This document shows, piece after piece, positions 1-9,148 of a stretch of DNA of 49,435 nt (its first letter is position 1; every line of letters begins with the position of its first letter). The notes below the pieces were generated by a model. The model was not told where the DNA came from and made no database searches. It was given only the letters and a program-made list of their open reading frames with translations. A program made the translations under genes and the position numbers. The DNA is from Oceanisphaera psychrotolerans (GTDB lineage Bacteria; Pseudomonadota; Gammaproteobacteria; Enterobacterales; Aeromonadaceae). The DNA is taken from assembly GCF_001870485.1 (NCBI RefSeq), contig NZ_MDKE01000021.1, forward strand, positions 1-49,435. Direction: 5' to 3'.

Positions 1-2
1 TC

Positions 3-422
3 GTCACACCGGGTATCAACGAAAAGCACTATCTGGCCGGAGCCCTGCATGCGACGACGGGCAAGGTAACCTATGTTGCTGGTCACAAAAAGAACTCAGC
101 CCTGTTTATCTCGTTGCTGGAAGCCTTGCGTCGACGCTACCGACGAGCTCGGAACATCACGCTAATCTTGGATAATTACGTGATCCACAAGAGCCGTCTG
201 GTGCAAAGTTGGCTGGCAGATAATCCCAAGTTCATCCTGATCTTCCAGCCGGTCTACTCACCCTGGATTAACAAGATAGAGCTGCTTTGGCACAAGCTGC
301 ATGAGACGGTAACCCGCAATCACCAGTGCTACAGCATGGTATCGCTGCTGAAGCGAGTCAGACATTTTATGGATACCGTTTCGCCATTTCCTGGGAGTCG
401 TTACGGAACAGCCAAAATGTAG
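3..422 (+). mobile_element. IS630-family transposase, 3' part (cut by window edge)
   Basis: Open from the first bases of the window to a TAG at 420-422, so the N-terminal half lies outside. The visible part is the second half of a DDE transposase. LILDNYVIHKS carries the second catalytic Asp followed by the N-x3-H pattern of IS630 enzymes, and PWINKIELLWHKLHE carries the catalytic Glu in the usual PxxNxIExxW context. An apparent TTG at 114 is internal, because the frame and the family homology continue upstream of it. These enzymes cut and paste the element into TA targets. I could not define the right inverted repeat in 423-510. The element sits next to an AT-rich polysaccharide gene, consistent with an accessory edge of a surface-polysaccharide locus. 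Whether the full copy is intact cannot be judged. Confidence 0.85.
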
Positions 423-510
423 CACTATTAGGATCAGTTATTTAATGTGCAATAGATAGGTATACAATTAGTTTGGCAGGTGTGCCGAATGAAGACACAC
501 CTGTTATTAG

Positions 511-1560
511 TTATTTTATTTTTTCATTAAATAGTGATAAATATTTTTTCATCGTTGATTTTTTATGATCTTGGAGTTTTGTACTTTTACCTTCAATTTC
601 TTTGATGGTATTTTTTATCAGAGTTTTCAGTTCCTGATAATCAGTGCCGACACTGACCAGTTCGGCACCAAACCCTTTCACCGTGACAGCTCTTTCATCA
701 TGGGCAAACATGATGCCAGGAATACCCATCGACGCTGAAATACCTATTCCGTGAACGCGATAGCCAATTACAAGGTCATACTGTTTATAAATTTCCAAGT
801 AGTCTTTCGCATCATAAGAATAGCGCAATTTATGATTTTCGAAGTCTTTTTTGAAAGATGATAATTCATCTATATAATGAGAGACAAATTCAAATTCATA
901 TTCCTCACCAAAATCTTTAAGAATATTCCTATACATCTCCATCATGTAAATGTAAGTTTCATTGGATACGTTGTTACAGGCGACGGCACTGTTTGTACCA
1001 TACATGAGCCCGATTTTCTTGACTGACTTTACTGTTCTTGATTCTTTACTTGAAAATAAGGCAGGGCAAGGGAGCTGATATGCTGTAACAGGTTTTAGGC
1101 CTTCTAATGTATTAGCATCTCTGGTGGTTATTAGTAATGCGCTTTTGAACACTTCCTGTTCAGTCTTGGTGAAATGTTCGTCGGTAAATGAAAATTTACC
1201 ACTGGTACCCAATCCCAGAAATATGGTCGGAATATTGAACTCGATTACTGAGTCATAAAGTTTTTTCATCCTTCGGCCGCGCCATTCAGGAGAGCCGGCA
1301 AAGACAACCATGTCGGCATAATCCATCGGGAATCTGTCTTTGACGGAATTATCTAGGAATTTTTCGATGAAATCCTTTCCCAGAAAATTATCGATAGCTT
1401 TTACTATATCTACCTTTCTTGCCCTTCGTGTCTGCGGATTTCTGTTATATATGATGGGATTAAAATCATTTATATGATGGGATAGTAGGTTCATACAACC
1501 CATGAAAATAAACTCATCACCGGGGTTCCATTGTCTGGTGGTAGAAAAAACAATATTCAT
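511..1560 (-). CDS. polysaccharide pyruvyl transferase family protein
   Basis: 349 aa; ATG at 1560 preceded by AGGAA at good spacing. The N-terminus (STTRQWNPGDEFIFMG) and the C-terminal YRVHGIGISASMGIPGIMFAHDER segment fit the polysaccharide pyruvyl transferase family (PF04230), which adds pyruvate ketals to sugars or acts in related cell-surface glycan modification. No signal peptide or membrane helix is visible, so it should be cytoplasmic. It is the last gene of a leftward set after hldD and the glycosyltransferase-deacetylase fusion. Its base composition is clearly more AT-rich than its neighbours and it lies beside an IS630 transposase, which suggests acquisition by transfer. The exact acceptor sugar cannot be read from sequence. 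Family assignment is fairly safe; substrate is unknown. Confidence 0.8.
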   Translation of the reverse strand: MNIVFSTTRQWNPGDEFIFMGCMNLLSHHINDFNPIIYNRNPQTRRARKVDIVKAIDNFLGKDFIEKFLDNSVKDRFPMDYADMVVFAGSPEWRGRRMKKLYDSVIEFNIPTIFLGLGTSGKFSFTDEHFTKTEQEVFKSALLITTRDANTLEGLKPVTAYQLPCPALFSSKESRTVKSVKKIGLMYGTNSAVACNNVSNETYIYMMEMYRNILKDFGEEYEFEFVSHYIDELSSFKKDFENHKLRYSYDAKDYLEIYKQYDLVIGYRVHGIGISASMGIPGIMFAHDERAVTVKGFGAELVSVGTDYQELKTLIKNTIKEIEGKSTKLQDHKKSTMKKYLSLFNEKIK

Positions 1561-1629
1561 AAATATTCCTAATATGTCATATCAGAGGTGACAGCTGTCT
1601 GCATTTGAATGGAGCTTAGGTGCATATAA

Positions 1630-3399
1630 TCAGGCCTTAGTCTTCCTGAATACATAACTCCCCCTGATCTTCCGCCACAGGCCGAACACATCGGTACGGG
1701 GGAAGATGGCGATGCGGCGGATCTGGTAGGGATCTTCGTGCATGGCCAGGGGGCCGCTGTTGGTGGCGACGGCAAAAGGGTAGCCCAGTTCTTGGGCTAA
1801 CTCTTTGCTGTCCTGATTATGGCTGCCAAACGGGTAGGCGAAGGAGGACAGTTTCTGGTCCAGCAGTTGTTCCAGCTGTGCCTTGTTTTCGGCCATTTCG
1901 TGGTGCTGGGCGTCTTTATCCAGGGTGTTCAGGTGGGGGTGGGTCAGGGTGTGACCACCAAATTCCACCAGACCGGAGTCGGCCATTTCCCTGATCTGGG
2001 CCGGGCTCATCAGCTCTACCCGTTTTTCCGGGTTGTCCGGGCTTTCCACGTCCCAGCGGTTGAACTGCTCGCCGGTCACCATGTAAATCACCGACTTGAA
2101 GCCGTATTTTTTCAGCAGCGGAAACAGCAGCTCGTAGTTGTCTTTATAACCATCGTCGACGGTGATGATGATGTACTTCTTGCCGGACTCCAGCCGGCTG
2201 GCCATGCCTCGCTCGGCCAGATCGGCGAAGGTGAGGGTCTCAAAGCCCAGCCGCTTGAGCAGTTTGAAGTGCTTTTCCAGCATGTTTACGTGCATATAGG
2301 TGCCATGTACGCCTTTTTCGCTGTCGTCCCTGATGAAGCGGTGATACATGATGATGGGCACTTCCCGGCGCAGTCGGTGCACGTAAACGCTCTGGTAATG
2401 TTGCTCCAGCTGGTCGGCTACGGCTGTCAGGTCGTAGCTCGCCCTTACCCGTGCGGCCAGAGCGGTGGCATCGTAGTCAATATTCAGGGCGGCAGCAATC
2501 CGGGCGGGCAGGGCGGCGAAGTCGATATCCAGATCCTTTGGCCCGATATCGCCGAAGTTGCTCGCCATGGTCGCATCCAGGTTGTCGGCGGTAACCAGGC
2601 CGGGTGCCTGCGCTTCGCCCACGGCAAACACCGGGCGTTCCATCAGGATGGATTCCATGGCTACCCGGCCGGCGCCGATCACCAGATCCGAGGTCGCCAT
2701 CAGGGCCGGCACATCCTGCACATAGCCCAGAAAGTTAGCCTGATCTTTGAAACGCTCGAACCGTTCCGGGATTTGCGAACCCGAGGCGATCTGCACCCGG
2801 TATTTTTCCAGATCCAGGCACTCGTCCAGCAGCCGGTAGCACAAGTCGCCCTTGGGGCCGGTGAGCCGACCTATGATGCTGATCACCGGCTGGTCGTTGT
2901 TCGGTACCGGTACGGGCCGATACTGCTCGGTATCGATGCCGTTACGGCCGATGGCAATCAGCTCGGGCGCGACCCCCAAGCTGCTGATCAGCTGATCCCG
3001 TACCGCCTCGCATACCGCCAGCGCCCGGTCGCCCAGGGCATGGAATTTCTTGCGCGAGGCATGCACCGGCTGGCGGCCGTGAACCGAGGTGATCATCGGG
3101 GTGCCGGTGAGCTTGCAGGCCACATGGCAGCTCCAGCTGGAGGCTCGGCTGTGGGCATGCACCAGCTGAATGCGGTGCTTCTTTATCAGATAGATCAGGT
3201 AGCCCACATGCCAGAACCGGCGGGGGATACTGCGCTTGTTGAAGCGCAGCTTGAAATACTCGCCCTGATGCGGTTTGGTCAGGGTGTCGGAAACGTAAAA
3301 CACCTGGTGTCCGCGCCGATTGAGTTCGTCACCCACCGTGGTGGCATAGACTTCGGCCCCAGTCACTTCCAGCTGGGACAGCGCCATCAATATGTTCAT
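1630..3399 (-). CDS. GT4 glycosyltransferase fused to a NodB-type polysaccharide deacetylase
   Basis: 589 aa; ATG at 3399 with GGAAG upstream. Two domains are visible. Residues about 1-360 form a GT4/GT-B glycosyltransferase: it starts MNILMALSQLEVTGAEVY, has HAHSRASSW and SVHGRQPVHAS in the acceptor half, and GRLTGPKGD plus a GRVAMESILMERPV segment in the donor half. Residues about 375-585 form a carbohydrate esterase 4 (NodB) domain beginning PIIMYHRF, with the metal-site pair VDDGY near residue 415 and HTLTHPH near residue 485. The protein therefore could transfer a sugar and remove an acetyl group from the same glycan. It lies 25 bp downstream of hldD in the same orientation, pointing to lipopolysaccharide or another surface glycan. 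No signal peptide precedes the deacetylase, so both domains would act in the cytoplasm. Substrates are not predictable. Confidence 0.85.
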   Translation of the reverse strand: MNILMALSQLEVTGAEVYATTVGDELNRRGHQVFYVSDTLTKPHQGEYFKLRFNKRSIPRRFWHVGYLIYLIKKHRIQLVHAHSRASSWSCHVACKLTGTPMITSVHGRQPVHASRKKFHALGDRALAVCEAVRDQLISSLGVAPELIAIGRNGIDTEQYRPVPVPNNDQPVISIIGRLTGPKGDLCYRLLDECLDLEKYRVQIASGSQIPERFERFKDQANFLGYVQDVPALMATSDLVIGAGRVAMESILMERPVFAVGEAQAPGLVTADNLDATMASNFGDIGPKDLDIDFAALPARIAAALNIDYDATALAARVRASYDLTAVADQLEQHYQSVYVHRLRREVPIIMYHRFIRDDSEKGVHGTYMHVNMLEKHFKLLKRLGFETLTFADLAERGMASRLESGKKYIIITVDDGYKDNYELLFPLLKKYGFKSVIYMVTGEQFNRWDVESPDNPEKRVELMSPAQIREMADSGLVEFGGHTLTHPHLNTLDKDAQHHEMAENKAQLEQLLDQKLSSFAYPFGSHNQDSKELAQELGYPFAVATNSGPLAMHEDPYQIRRIAIFPRTDVFGLWRKIRGSYVFRKTKA

Positions 3400-3424
3400 G
3401 CGGTCTTCCGTTTCGGGCCGGTGG

Positions 3425-4378
3425 TTACTTGTTCAGCCACGCCATGTATTCGCTTACGCCTTCGGCCACGGTTTTGAAGTCGTGGGGATAGCCGGCGGCG
3501 CGCAGTTTGGTGAGATCCGCCTGGGTAAAGCTCTGGTAGCGACCCTTCAGTTGCTCGGGGAAGGGGATATATTCTATCTGTCCCTTGCCGTGATGCTTGA
3601 TCACCGCCTCGGCGACGTTCTGGAAGGGCTCGGCCCGGCCGGTGCCACAGTTGTAGATGCCGGAGACCTCCGGATTCTGCCAGAACCACAGGTTGACCTT
3701 GCACACGTCTTCCACATAGATGAAATCGCGCATCTGGCCACCGTCGGGAAAACCGTCACACCCTTCGAACAGCTTGGGATTTTCGCCCTTGTGCAACTGG
3801 GTATTGAGGTGGAAGGCCACGCTGGACATGCCGCCCTTGTGCTGCTCACGCGGGCCGTAGACGTTGAAATACTTGAGGCCCACTACCTGGGAGTTGATCT
3901 CGGGCATCAGCCGGCGTACATACTGGTCGAACAGCTGCTTGGAGTAGCCGTAGACGTTGAGCGGTTGTTCGTATTGCGGCTCTTCGATGAAGTTGTCGTT
4001 GCGCCCGCCGTAGGTGGCGGCAGAAGAGGCATAGATAAAGGGAATGTCCCGTTCCAGGCAGTAGTGCAACAGATCTTTGGAGTATTCGTAGTTGTTCTCC
4101 ATCATGAACTTGCCGTCCCACTCGGTGGTGGCCGAGCAGGCACCTTCATGGAAGATCACCTCGATGCCGCCCCACTCCTCGAACTCGTCGCCGGAAACGA
4201 CACGGTGCAGAAATTCGTCCTTGTCCAGATAGTCGGCGATGGTCAGGTCGACCAGGTTGACGAACTTGGTGCCATCGGTCAGGTCGTCGATGACCACTAC
4301 ATCGGTGCGCCCCTGATCGTTCAGGGTTTTTACCAGATTACTGCCGATAAAGCCGGCGCCGCCAGTTACAATGATCAT
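3425..4378 (-). CDS. hldD: ADP-L-glycero-D-manno-heptose 6-epimerase
   Basis: 317 aa. I place the start at the ATG at 4378 ([14 protein letters not shown]), because AGAGG lies just upstream and known HldD proteins begin there; an in-frame extension to 4447 has no support. The NADP-binding GxxGxxG motif is at residues 6-12 and the YxxxK catalytic pair at 143-147 (YGYSK). The enzyme inverts ADP-D-glycero-D-manno-heptose at C6 to give the L-form used in the LPS inner core. It heads a leftward set with the glycosyltransferase-deacetylase gene 25 bp downstream. In E. coli hldD lies beside kbl-tdh; here the same neighbours occur, but hldD is divergent and a TetR regulator sits between them. Confidence 0.95.
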   Translation of the reverse strand: MIIVTGGAGFIGSNLVKTLNDQGRTDVVVIDDLTDGTKFVNLVDLTIADYLDKDEFLHRVVSGDEFEEWGGIEVIFHEGACSATTEWDGKFMMENNYEYSKDLLHYCLERDIPFIYASSAATYGGRNDNFIEEPQYEQPLNVYGYSKQLFDQYVRRLMPEINSQVVGLKYFNVYGPREQHKGGMSSVAFHLNTQLHKGENPKLFEGCDGFPDGGQMRDFIYVEDVCKVNLWFWQNPEVSGIYNCGTGRAEPFQNVAEAVIKHHGKGQIEYIPFPEQLKGRYQSFTQADLTKLRAAGYPHDFKTVAEGVSEYMAWLNK

Positions 4379-4521
4379 CGCTGTCTGCCTCTTGCTGGCC
4401 GGAAGCTGTCCGGCTGAAGGAAGTGAATTAAGCCGAAAGTTTATCATGCTTGTGCGGCAGAAAACTAACCCGCCGGCCTGTGTTACTATTCAGTGATGGC
4501 ATTGAGTATTTGGTTCACAGG

Positions 4522-5184
4522 ATGAAAACCAAGGATCGTATTGTCGCCGCCGCCCTGCAGTTGTTTAACGAGCGGGGGGAGGCGAACGTGACTACCAATC
4601 ATATCGCCGCTCATCTGGGCATCAGTCCGGGTAATCTTTATTACCACTTTCGCAACAAAAACGACATTATTCACTGTATATTCCTGCAATATACCGACCA
4701 TCTTCGCAAAAGCTTCACACCGGTCAGCGGGCAAGAAAGTGCCAGCCCGGCGGTATGGTTTCACTATCTGGACGCCATCTACTACGTGATGTGGGAGTTC
4801 CGTTTCTTCTACGCCAATCTCAACGATATCCTGCAGCGGGATCCCGCACTGCATCAGCAGTATCTGGCGGTGCAACAGGAGCTGGCGGTGAACCTGCAGG
4901 CGCTGCTGCGGGAGCTGAACAACCAGCAGGTGCTGGCCATTCCCGATGAAGAGATCGAACCTCTGACCGAGGTACTGCGCATGCTGGTGTCGTTCTGGGT
5001 CAGCTACCAGTTGGCCCAGTCGCTGACCCCGCGCATCAGCCAGTCGGTACTGTACCAGGGCGTGGCCCGGGTGCTGCTGTTGCTCAAGCCCTATTTTCAT
5101 CTGGAGAAGGGACGCGAGCTGGCGACACTCATGGCACATTATCAGGCGATGGGTTCAACGAGCAGTGATCCCTTCCATAAATAG
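4522..5184 (+). CDS. TetR/AcrR-family transcriptional regulator
   Basis: 220 aa from the ATG at 4522 (MKTKDRIVAAALQLFNERG); a longer frame to 4450 lacks a reasonable start and the TetR fold begins here. Residues about 5-50 are the typical TetR helix-turn-helix: TTNHIAAHLGISPGNLYYHFRNKNDI. The C-terminal part is helical with a WFHYLDAIYYVMWEFRFFY segment, resembling the 'bacterial transcriptional repressor' TetR C-terminal family. It is divergent from hldD (143 bp apart) and 95 bp ahead of kbl. A 7-bp inverted repeat (5213-5219 and 5244-5250) lies between it and kbl and could be an operator, but nothing shows which genes it controls. Ligand unknown. Confidence 0.85.
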   Translation: MKTKDRIVAAALQLFNERGEANVTTNHIAAHLGISPGNLYYHFRNKNDIIHCIFLQYTDHLRKSFTPVSGQESASPAVWFHYLDAIYYVMWEFRFFYANLNDILQRDPALHQQYLAVQQELAVNLQALLRELNNQQVLAIPDEEIEPLTEVLRMLVSFWVSYQLAQSLTPRISQSVLYQGVARVLLLLKPYFHLEKGRELATLMAHYQAMGSTSSDPFHK

Positions 5185-5212
5185 GATGAAGTTTAGAATA
5201 TGTTATGAGGTT

Positions 5213-5250
5213 TGGGTTTTTAAGTAGTAAAATGGTCTGAATTAAACCCA
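5213..5250. promoter_or_regulatory. inverted repeat upstream of kbl
   Basis: TGGGTTT at 5213-5219 is matched by AAACCCA at 5244-5250 with a 24-nt spacer rich in A and T. It lies between the TetR-type gene and kbl. It may be an operator for the neighbouring regulator or part of the kbl promoter region. There is no U-run after it on the + strand, so a terminator is less likely. Weak evidence. Confidence 0.25.
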
Positions 5251-5279
5251 GATAGTCAGATTGATAGCGGGAGTTCACT

Positions 5280-6470
5280 ATGTCATCGACATTTTATGCT
5301 TATTTATCCGAGCAGTTAGCGCAAACCAAAGCCGAGGGGCTCTACAAGCAGGAGCGGGTGATCACCTCGGCCCAGAATGCCGCCATCGAGGTGGGACAGC
5401 GGGAAGTCATCAATTTCTGCGCCAACAACTATCTGGGACTGGCCAATCATCCCGAGCTGGTCACCGCGGCCAAGCAGGGTCTGGACAGTCACGGCTTCGG
5501 CATGGCCTCGGTGCGTTTCATCTGTGGTACCCAGGATCTGCACAAGCAGCTGGAAGCCGACCTGTCCGCCTTCCTGGGCATGGAAGACACCATTCTCTAT
5601 ACCTCCTGTTTCGATGCCAACGCCGGTCTGTTCGAAACCCTGCTGGGCCCGGACGATGCCATCATCTCCGATGCGCTCAACCATGCCTCCATCATCGACG
5701 GCGTGCGCCTGTGCAAGGCCAAGCGCTACCGCTACGCCAATAACGACATGGCCGAGCTGGAAGCCCGGTTGCAGCAGGCGGATGCCGACGGTGCCCGCTT
5801 CAAGCTGATTGCCACCGACGGCGTCTTCTCGATGGATGGCGTTATCGCCAATCTCGGAGCCATCTGCGATCTGGCGGACAAATACGATGCCATGGTGATG
5901 GTGGACGACTCCCATGCGGTCGGCTTCGTCGGCGAACAGGGCCGCGGCACCCATGAATACTGCGACGTCATGGGCCGGGTCGACATCATCACCGGCACCC
6001 TGGGCAAGGCGCTGGGTGGTGCCTCCGGCGGTTACACCTCGGGCAAGAAGGAAGTGATCGACTGGCTGCGTCAGCGTTCACGGCCTTATCTGTTCTCCAA
6101 CTCGGTGGCGCCGGCCATAGTGGCGGCTTCCATCAAGGTACTCGAGATGCTGAAAAACGGCGACAGCCTGCGCAACAAGGTGCGGGAAAACAGCGCCTAT
6201 TTCCGTGAGCAGATGAGCGCCGCCGGCTTTACCCTGGCCGGGCAGGATCACGCCATTATTCCGGTGATGCTGGGCGACGCCGCCCTGGCGGCCCAGATGT
6301 CCGACAAGCTGCTGGAGCGGGGCATTTACGTCATCGGCTTCTCCTTCCCGGTGGTGCCCAAGGGCCAGGCCCGCATTCGCACCCAGATGTCGGCGGCCCA
6401 CAGCCGCGAACAGTTGGATCAGGCCATCGCCGCCTTTATCGAGGTCGGCCGCGAGTTGGGTATCATTTAA
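5280..6470 (+). CDS. kbl: glycine C-acetyltransferase (2-amino-3-ketobutyrate CoA ligase)
   Basis: 396 aa, close to the 398 aa of the E. coli enzyme; ATG at 5280 with GGGAG upstream. It is a fold-type I PLP enzyme of the alpha-oxoamine synthase family. The PLP lysine is Lys243 in TLGKALGG, the cofactor-binding DDSHAVGF is at 209-216, and [12 protein letters not shown] is near the N-terminus. It splits 2-amino-3-ketobutyrate with CoA into glycine and acetyl-CoA, the second step of threonine catabolism. tdh follows 13 bp downstream, so the two enzymes of the pathway are co-transcribed, as in E. coli, and the labile intermediate can be passed between them. Confidence 0.97.
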   Translation: MSSTFYAYLSEQLAQTKAEGLYKQERVITSAQNAAIEVGQREVINFCANNYLGLANHPELVTAAKQGLDSHGFGMASVRFICGTQDLHKQLEADLSAFLGMEDTILYTSCFDANAGLFETLLGPDDAIISDALNHASIIDGVRLCKAKRYRYANNDMAELEARLQQADADGARFKLIATDGVFSMDGVIANLGAICDLADKYDAMVMVDDSHAVGFVGEQGRGTHEYCDVMGRVDIITGTLGKALGGASGGYTSGKKEVIDWLRQRSRPYLFSNSVAPAIVAASIKVLEMLKNGDSLRNKVRENSAYFREQMSAAGFTLAGQDHAIIPVMLGDAALAAQMSDKLLERGIYVIGFSFPVVPKGQARIRTQMSAAHSREQLDQAIAAFIEVGRELGII

Positions 6471-6483
6471 GGAGATCAGTTTC

Positions 6484-7509
6484 ATGAAAGCACTGGCAAA
6501 ACTGAAGGCGGAACCCGGTATCTGGATGACCGAGGTGCCCGAGCCCGAACTGGGCCATAACGACCTGCTGATCAAGATCCGCAAGACTGCCATCTGCGGC
6601 ACCGATATTCATATCTACAACTGGGACGAGTGGTCCCAGAACACCATACCGGTGTCCATGGTGGTCGGCCACGAATACGTGGGCGAAGTGGTGGCCGTGG
6701 GTCAGGAAGTACGCGGCTTTGCGGTAGGCGACCGGGTTTCCGGCGAAGGTCATATCACCTGTGGCCACTGCCGCAACTGCCGGGCCGGACGCACCCATCT
6801 GTGCCGCAACACCGTGGGCGTGGGCGTGAATCGTGAAGGTGCCTTCGCCGAGTATCTGGTGATCCCGGCCTTCAACGCCTTCAAGCTGCCCGACGAAGTA
6901 TCCGACGATCTGGCCTCCATCTTCGACCCCTTCGGCAACGCGGTACACACTGCGCTGTCGTTCGATCTGGTAGGTGAAGACGTGCTGATCACCGGTGCCG
7001 GCCCCATCGGTATCATGGCCGCGGCCGTGGCCCGTCATGTGGGTGCCCGCCATGTGGTGATCACCGACGTCAACGAGTACCGGCTGGAGCTGGCGCGCAA
7101 GATGGGCGTGACCCGGGCGGTGAACGTGGCTACCGAAAAGCTGGACACCGTCATGGCCGAGCTGGGCATGACCGAAGGTTTCGATGTGGGTCTGGAAATG
7201 TCCGGGGTGCCGGTGGCGTTCCGCGACATGCTGGACAAGATGAACCACGGCGGCAAAATCGCCATGCTGGGGATTCCGCCGTCCGACATGGCCATCGACT
7301 GGACCAAGGTAATCTTCAAGGGGCTGGTGCTCAAGGGCATCTACGGCCGGGAGATGTTCGAAACTTGGTACAAGATGGCCAGCCTGATCCAGTCCGGCCT
7401 GGATCTGAGCCCCATCATCACCCATCACTTCAAGGTCGACGATTTCCAGCAGGGCTTCGATATCATGCGTTCCGGCCAGTCCGGTAAAGTCATCCTCGAC
7501 TGGACCTAA
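6484..7509 (+). CDS. tdh: L-threonine 3-dehydrogenase
   Basis: 341 aa, the same length as E. coli Tdh; AAGGAG precedes the ATG at 6484. It is a zinc-dependent medium-chain dehydrogenase. Catalytic zinc ligands Cys38, His63 and Glu64 (GHEYVG) and the structural zinc cysteines 93, 96, 99 and 107 are all present, and the Rossmann motif GAGPIGIMA follows in the second half. It oxidises L-threonine with NAD+ to 2-amino-3-ketobutyrate, which Kbl then cleaves. It is the last gene of the kbl-tdh operon. A perfect hairpin 11 bp after the stop probably ends the transcript. Confidence 0.97.
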   Translation: MKALAKLKAEPGIWMTEVPEPELGHNDLLIKIRKTAICGTDIHIYNWDEWSQNTIPVSMVVGHEYVGEVVAVGQEVRGFAVGDRVSGEGHITCGHCRNCRAGRTHLCRNTVGVGVNREGAFAEYLVIPAFNAFKLPDEVSDDLASIFDPFGNAVHTALSFDLVGEDVLITGAGPIGIMAAAVARHVGARHVVITDVNEYRLELARKMGVTRAVNVATEKLDTVMAELGMTEGFDVGLEMSGVPVAFRDMLDKMNHGGKIAMLGIPPSDMAIDWTKVIFKGLVLKGIYGREMFETWYKMASLIQSGLDLSPIITHHFKVDDFQQGFDIMRSGQSGKVILDWT

Positions 7510-7520
7510 GCATCACACTA

Positions 7521-7553
7521 CGAGGATGGGCGCCATGCAGGCGCCCATCCTCG
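7521..7553 (+). terminator. strong hairpin after tdh
   Basis: A perfect 14-bp inverted repeat (7521-7534 and 7540-7553) with loop ATGCA follows the tdh stop. The stem is very GC-rich, but the following bases are only mildly T-rich, so it could act as a terminator or as a 3'-end protecting structure. Confidence 0.55.
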
Positions 7554-7693
7554 ATACTCCTCTCCCGATATTCTCCCCCTCAATCCATCATGCCAGCCTG
7601 TACCCAGGTCTTCGATAATTCGGCCTGGGGTTGGTTGCACGTTCATACCTATCGGCTTAAAAAATTGATCTTTTTGACTGTGATCTCAACCCC

Positions 7694-7796
7694 GGACAAA
7701 GGGCTCGCTCCGCCGACTCGCTCGAGCACATCCATGTGACGCTCAGCACATGACATCCCTGTCATGTGCTGGTCGGTGGAGCAGATCTCTTTGTCC
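7694..7796. other. large structured palindromic element upstream of livJ
   Basis: An 8-bp perfect helix (GGACAAAG 7694-7701 with CTTTGTCC 7789-7796) is followed, after an internal loop, by an 11-bp helix with one G-U pair (7707-7717 with 7772-7782). This encloses two hairpins: CACAT/ATGTG at 7727-7738 and a perfect 11-bp stem with loop TCCC at 7745-7770. It can fold like a three-way junction of about 103 nt. It lies upstream of the predicted livJ start point, so it may be a separate small RNA, a leader from an upstream promoter (TTGCAC at 7635 and TAAAAA at 7658 are weak candidates) or a dispersed palindromic repeat. No family recognised. Confidence 0.5.
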
Positions 7797-7872
7797 TCCT
7801 CTACGCACTGGCGTTGCTGGTTTGATCGCCAACCGTTCACTCGGGCGTAATGCGAGACGATCCGAGCCAGGC

Positions 7873-7900
7873 TTCACAATCCTGGGATTTAGGTTATAAC
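7873..7900 (+). promoter_or_regulatory. candidate sigma70 promoter of livJ
   Basis: TTCACA (7873-7878) and TATAAC (7895-7900) are separated by 16 bp, about 110 bp before the livJ ATG. The match to consensus is moderate. No operator could be identified. Confidence 0.4.
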
Positions 7901-8009
7901 TGGTGTCATGCGAAGCACATTTCGCTTGTGGAAATCGCAGGCTCAGGTTAGAAAAAGAGCAGGCCGGAGCATCTCCGGCGCAAAGCCTAACTGGACAGAG
8001 GGATTCTAG

Positions 8010-9125
8010 ATGATCACATGGAACAAGAAAGCGGTTGCGGCGGCGGTGTCTGTCGCTCTGGGTTGTGGTGCCGTCTTCGCCGCCTCGGCGGAAACGGTCA
8101 AGGTGGCCATTGCCGGTCCGGTAACCGGGGCCGTGGCCCAGTACGGTGACATGCAGTTCGTCGGGGGCCGCATGGCGATCGAGATGCTCAACCAATCCGG
8201 CACTCTGGGTGATTACACCCTGGAAGCGGTGGAGTACGACGATGCCTGTGATCCCAAGCAGGCGGTGGCGGTAGCCAACAAGGTCGTGAACGATGGCGTG
8301 CAGTTTGTGGTCGGCCACCTGTGTTCCGACAGCACCCTGCCGGCTTCGGACGTCTATGACGACGAAGGCATCTTGATGGTAACGCCGGCCTCGACCAACC
8401 CGGTCATTACCGAGCGGGAGCTGGAGTTCGTGATGCGTACCATCGGCCTCGACAGCGATCAGGGACCCACTGCCGCCCGCTATATCCTCGAGCAGGTCAA
8501 GCCCGAGCGTATCGCGGTGATCCACGACAAGAAACAGTACGGCGAAGGCTTGGCCTCCAGCGTGCGCGATGCGCTGAAAGAAGCGGGTGTTGAGGTGGTG
8601 GCCTACGAAGGGGTGACCTCGGGCGACAAGGATTTCTCTACCCTGATTGCCAAGCTGCAGCGCGACAAGGTCGATTTCGTCTATTACGGCGGCTATCACC
8701 CCGAACTGGGGCTGATCCTGCGCCAGTCGGCCGAGAAAGGCTTCAAGGCCCGCTTCATGGGACCCGAGGGTGTCGGCCACAAGGACATCACCTCCATCGC
8801 CGGTGACGCCTCGGAAGGCCTGCTGGTGACTCTGCCCAAGAAGTACGATCTGGATCCGGCCAACGCCAATGTGGTGCAAGCCATTCAGGCCAAGGGTGAA
8901 GACCCGACCGGGCCTTTCGTCTGGACCACCTATGCGGCGGTGGAAGCCATTGCCGAGGGCATCAAACGCGCCGGTACCGACCCGGAAGCGGTGGCCAGTG
9001 CTCTGCGTGCCGAGCCGGTGAACACCGTGATGGGACCCTTGTCCTGGGATGAAAAAGGCGATCTGCTGGGCTTCGAGTTCGGCGTATTCGAGTGGCACAA
9101 GGACGGCTCTTCCACTCAGATGTAA
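8010..9125 (+). CDS. livJ: branched-chain amino-acid ABC transporter, periplasmic binding protein
   Basis: 371 aa; ATG at 8010 with AGAGGGA upstream. An Sec signal peptide is clear: charged MITWNKK, a hydrophobic stretch, then cleavage expected after ASA before ETVKVAIAG. The mature part is a type I periplasmic binding protein of the LIV family, with [17 protein letters not shown] at its start, the [15 protein letters not shown] segment, and [16 protein letters not shown] forming the ligand pocket and the conserved cysteine pair. It captures leucine, isoleucine or valine in the periplasm and delivers it to the LivHM channel encoded downstream. The livJ/livK paralogues of E. coli cannot be told apart from sequence alone; there is one copy here. 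A long hairpin (9149-9291) separates it from livH. Confidence 0.93.
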   Translation: MITWNKKAVAAAVSVALGCGAVFAASAETVKVAIAGPVTGAVAQYGDMQFVGGRMAIEMLNQSGTLGDYTLEAVEYDDACDPKQAVAVANKVVNDGVQFVVGHLCSDSTLPASDVYDDEGILMVTPASTNPVITERELEFVMRTIGLDSDQGPTAARYILEQVKPERIAVIHDKKQYGEGLASSVRDALKEAGVEVVAYEGVTSGDKDFSTLIAKLQRDKVDFVYYGGYHPELGLILRQSAEKGFKARFMGPEGVGHKDITSIAGDASEGLLVTLPKKYDLDPANANVVQAIQAKGEDPTGPFVWTTYAAVEAIAEGIKRAGTDPEAVASALRAEPVNTVMGPLSWDEKGDLLGFEFGVFEWHKDGSSTQM

Positions 9126-9148
9126 GTTGCTGACGTCTATAGAAGTAA

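Larger units (their letters stand above)
7510..8009. other. 500-bp intergenic region tdh-livJ
   Basis: No supported gene. It holds the tdh hairpin (7521-7553), a weak inverted repeat (7602-7608 with 7624-7631), the large folded element at 7694-7796, and a candidate livJ promoter at 7873-7900. Leftward and rightward ORFs here are short or are shadows of livJ. The region is unusually rich in secondary structure for a simple promoter region. Confidence 0.6.

Noticed and set aside
1819-3477. 552-aa rightward ORF opposite the GT4-deacetylase gene
   Set aside because: A shadow of a GC-rich gene on the other strand; low-complexity composition, no motif, and the leftward frame has two complete enzyme domains.
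7745-7770. simple terminator of tdh
   Set aside because: Perfect hairpin but no U-run, 235 bp from tdh, and it is nested inside a larger fold.
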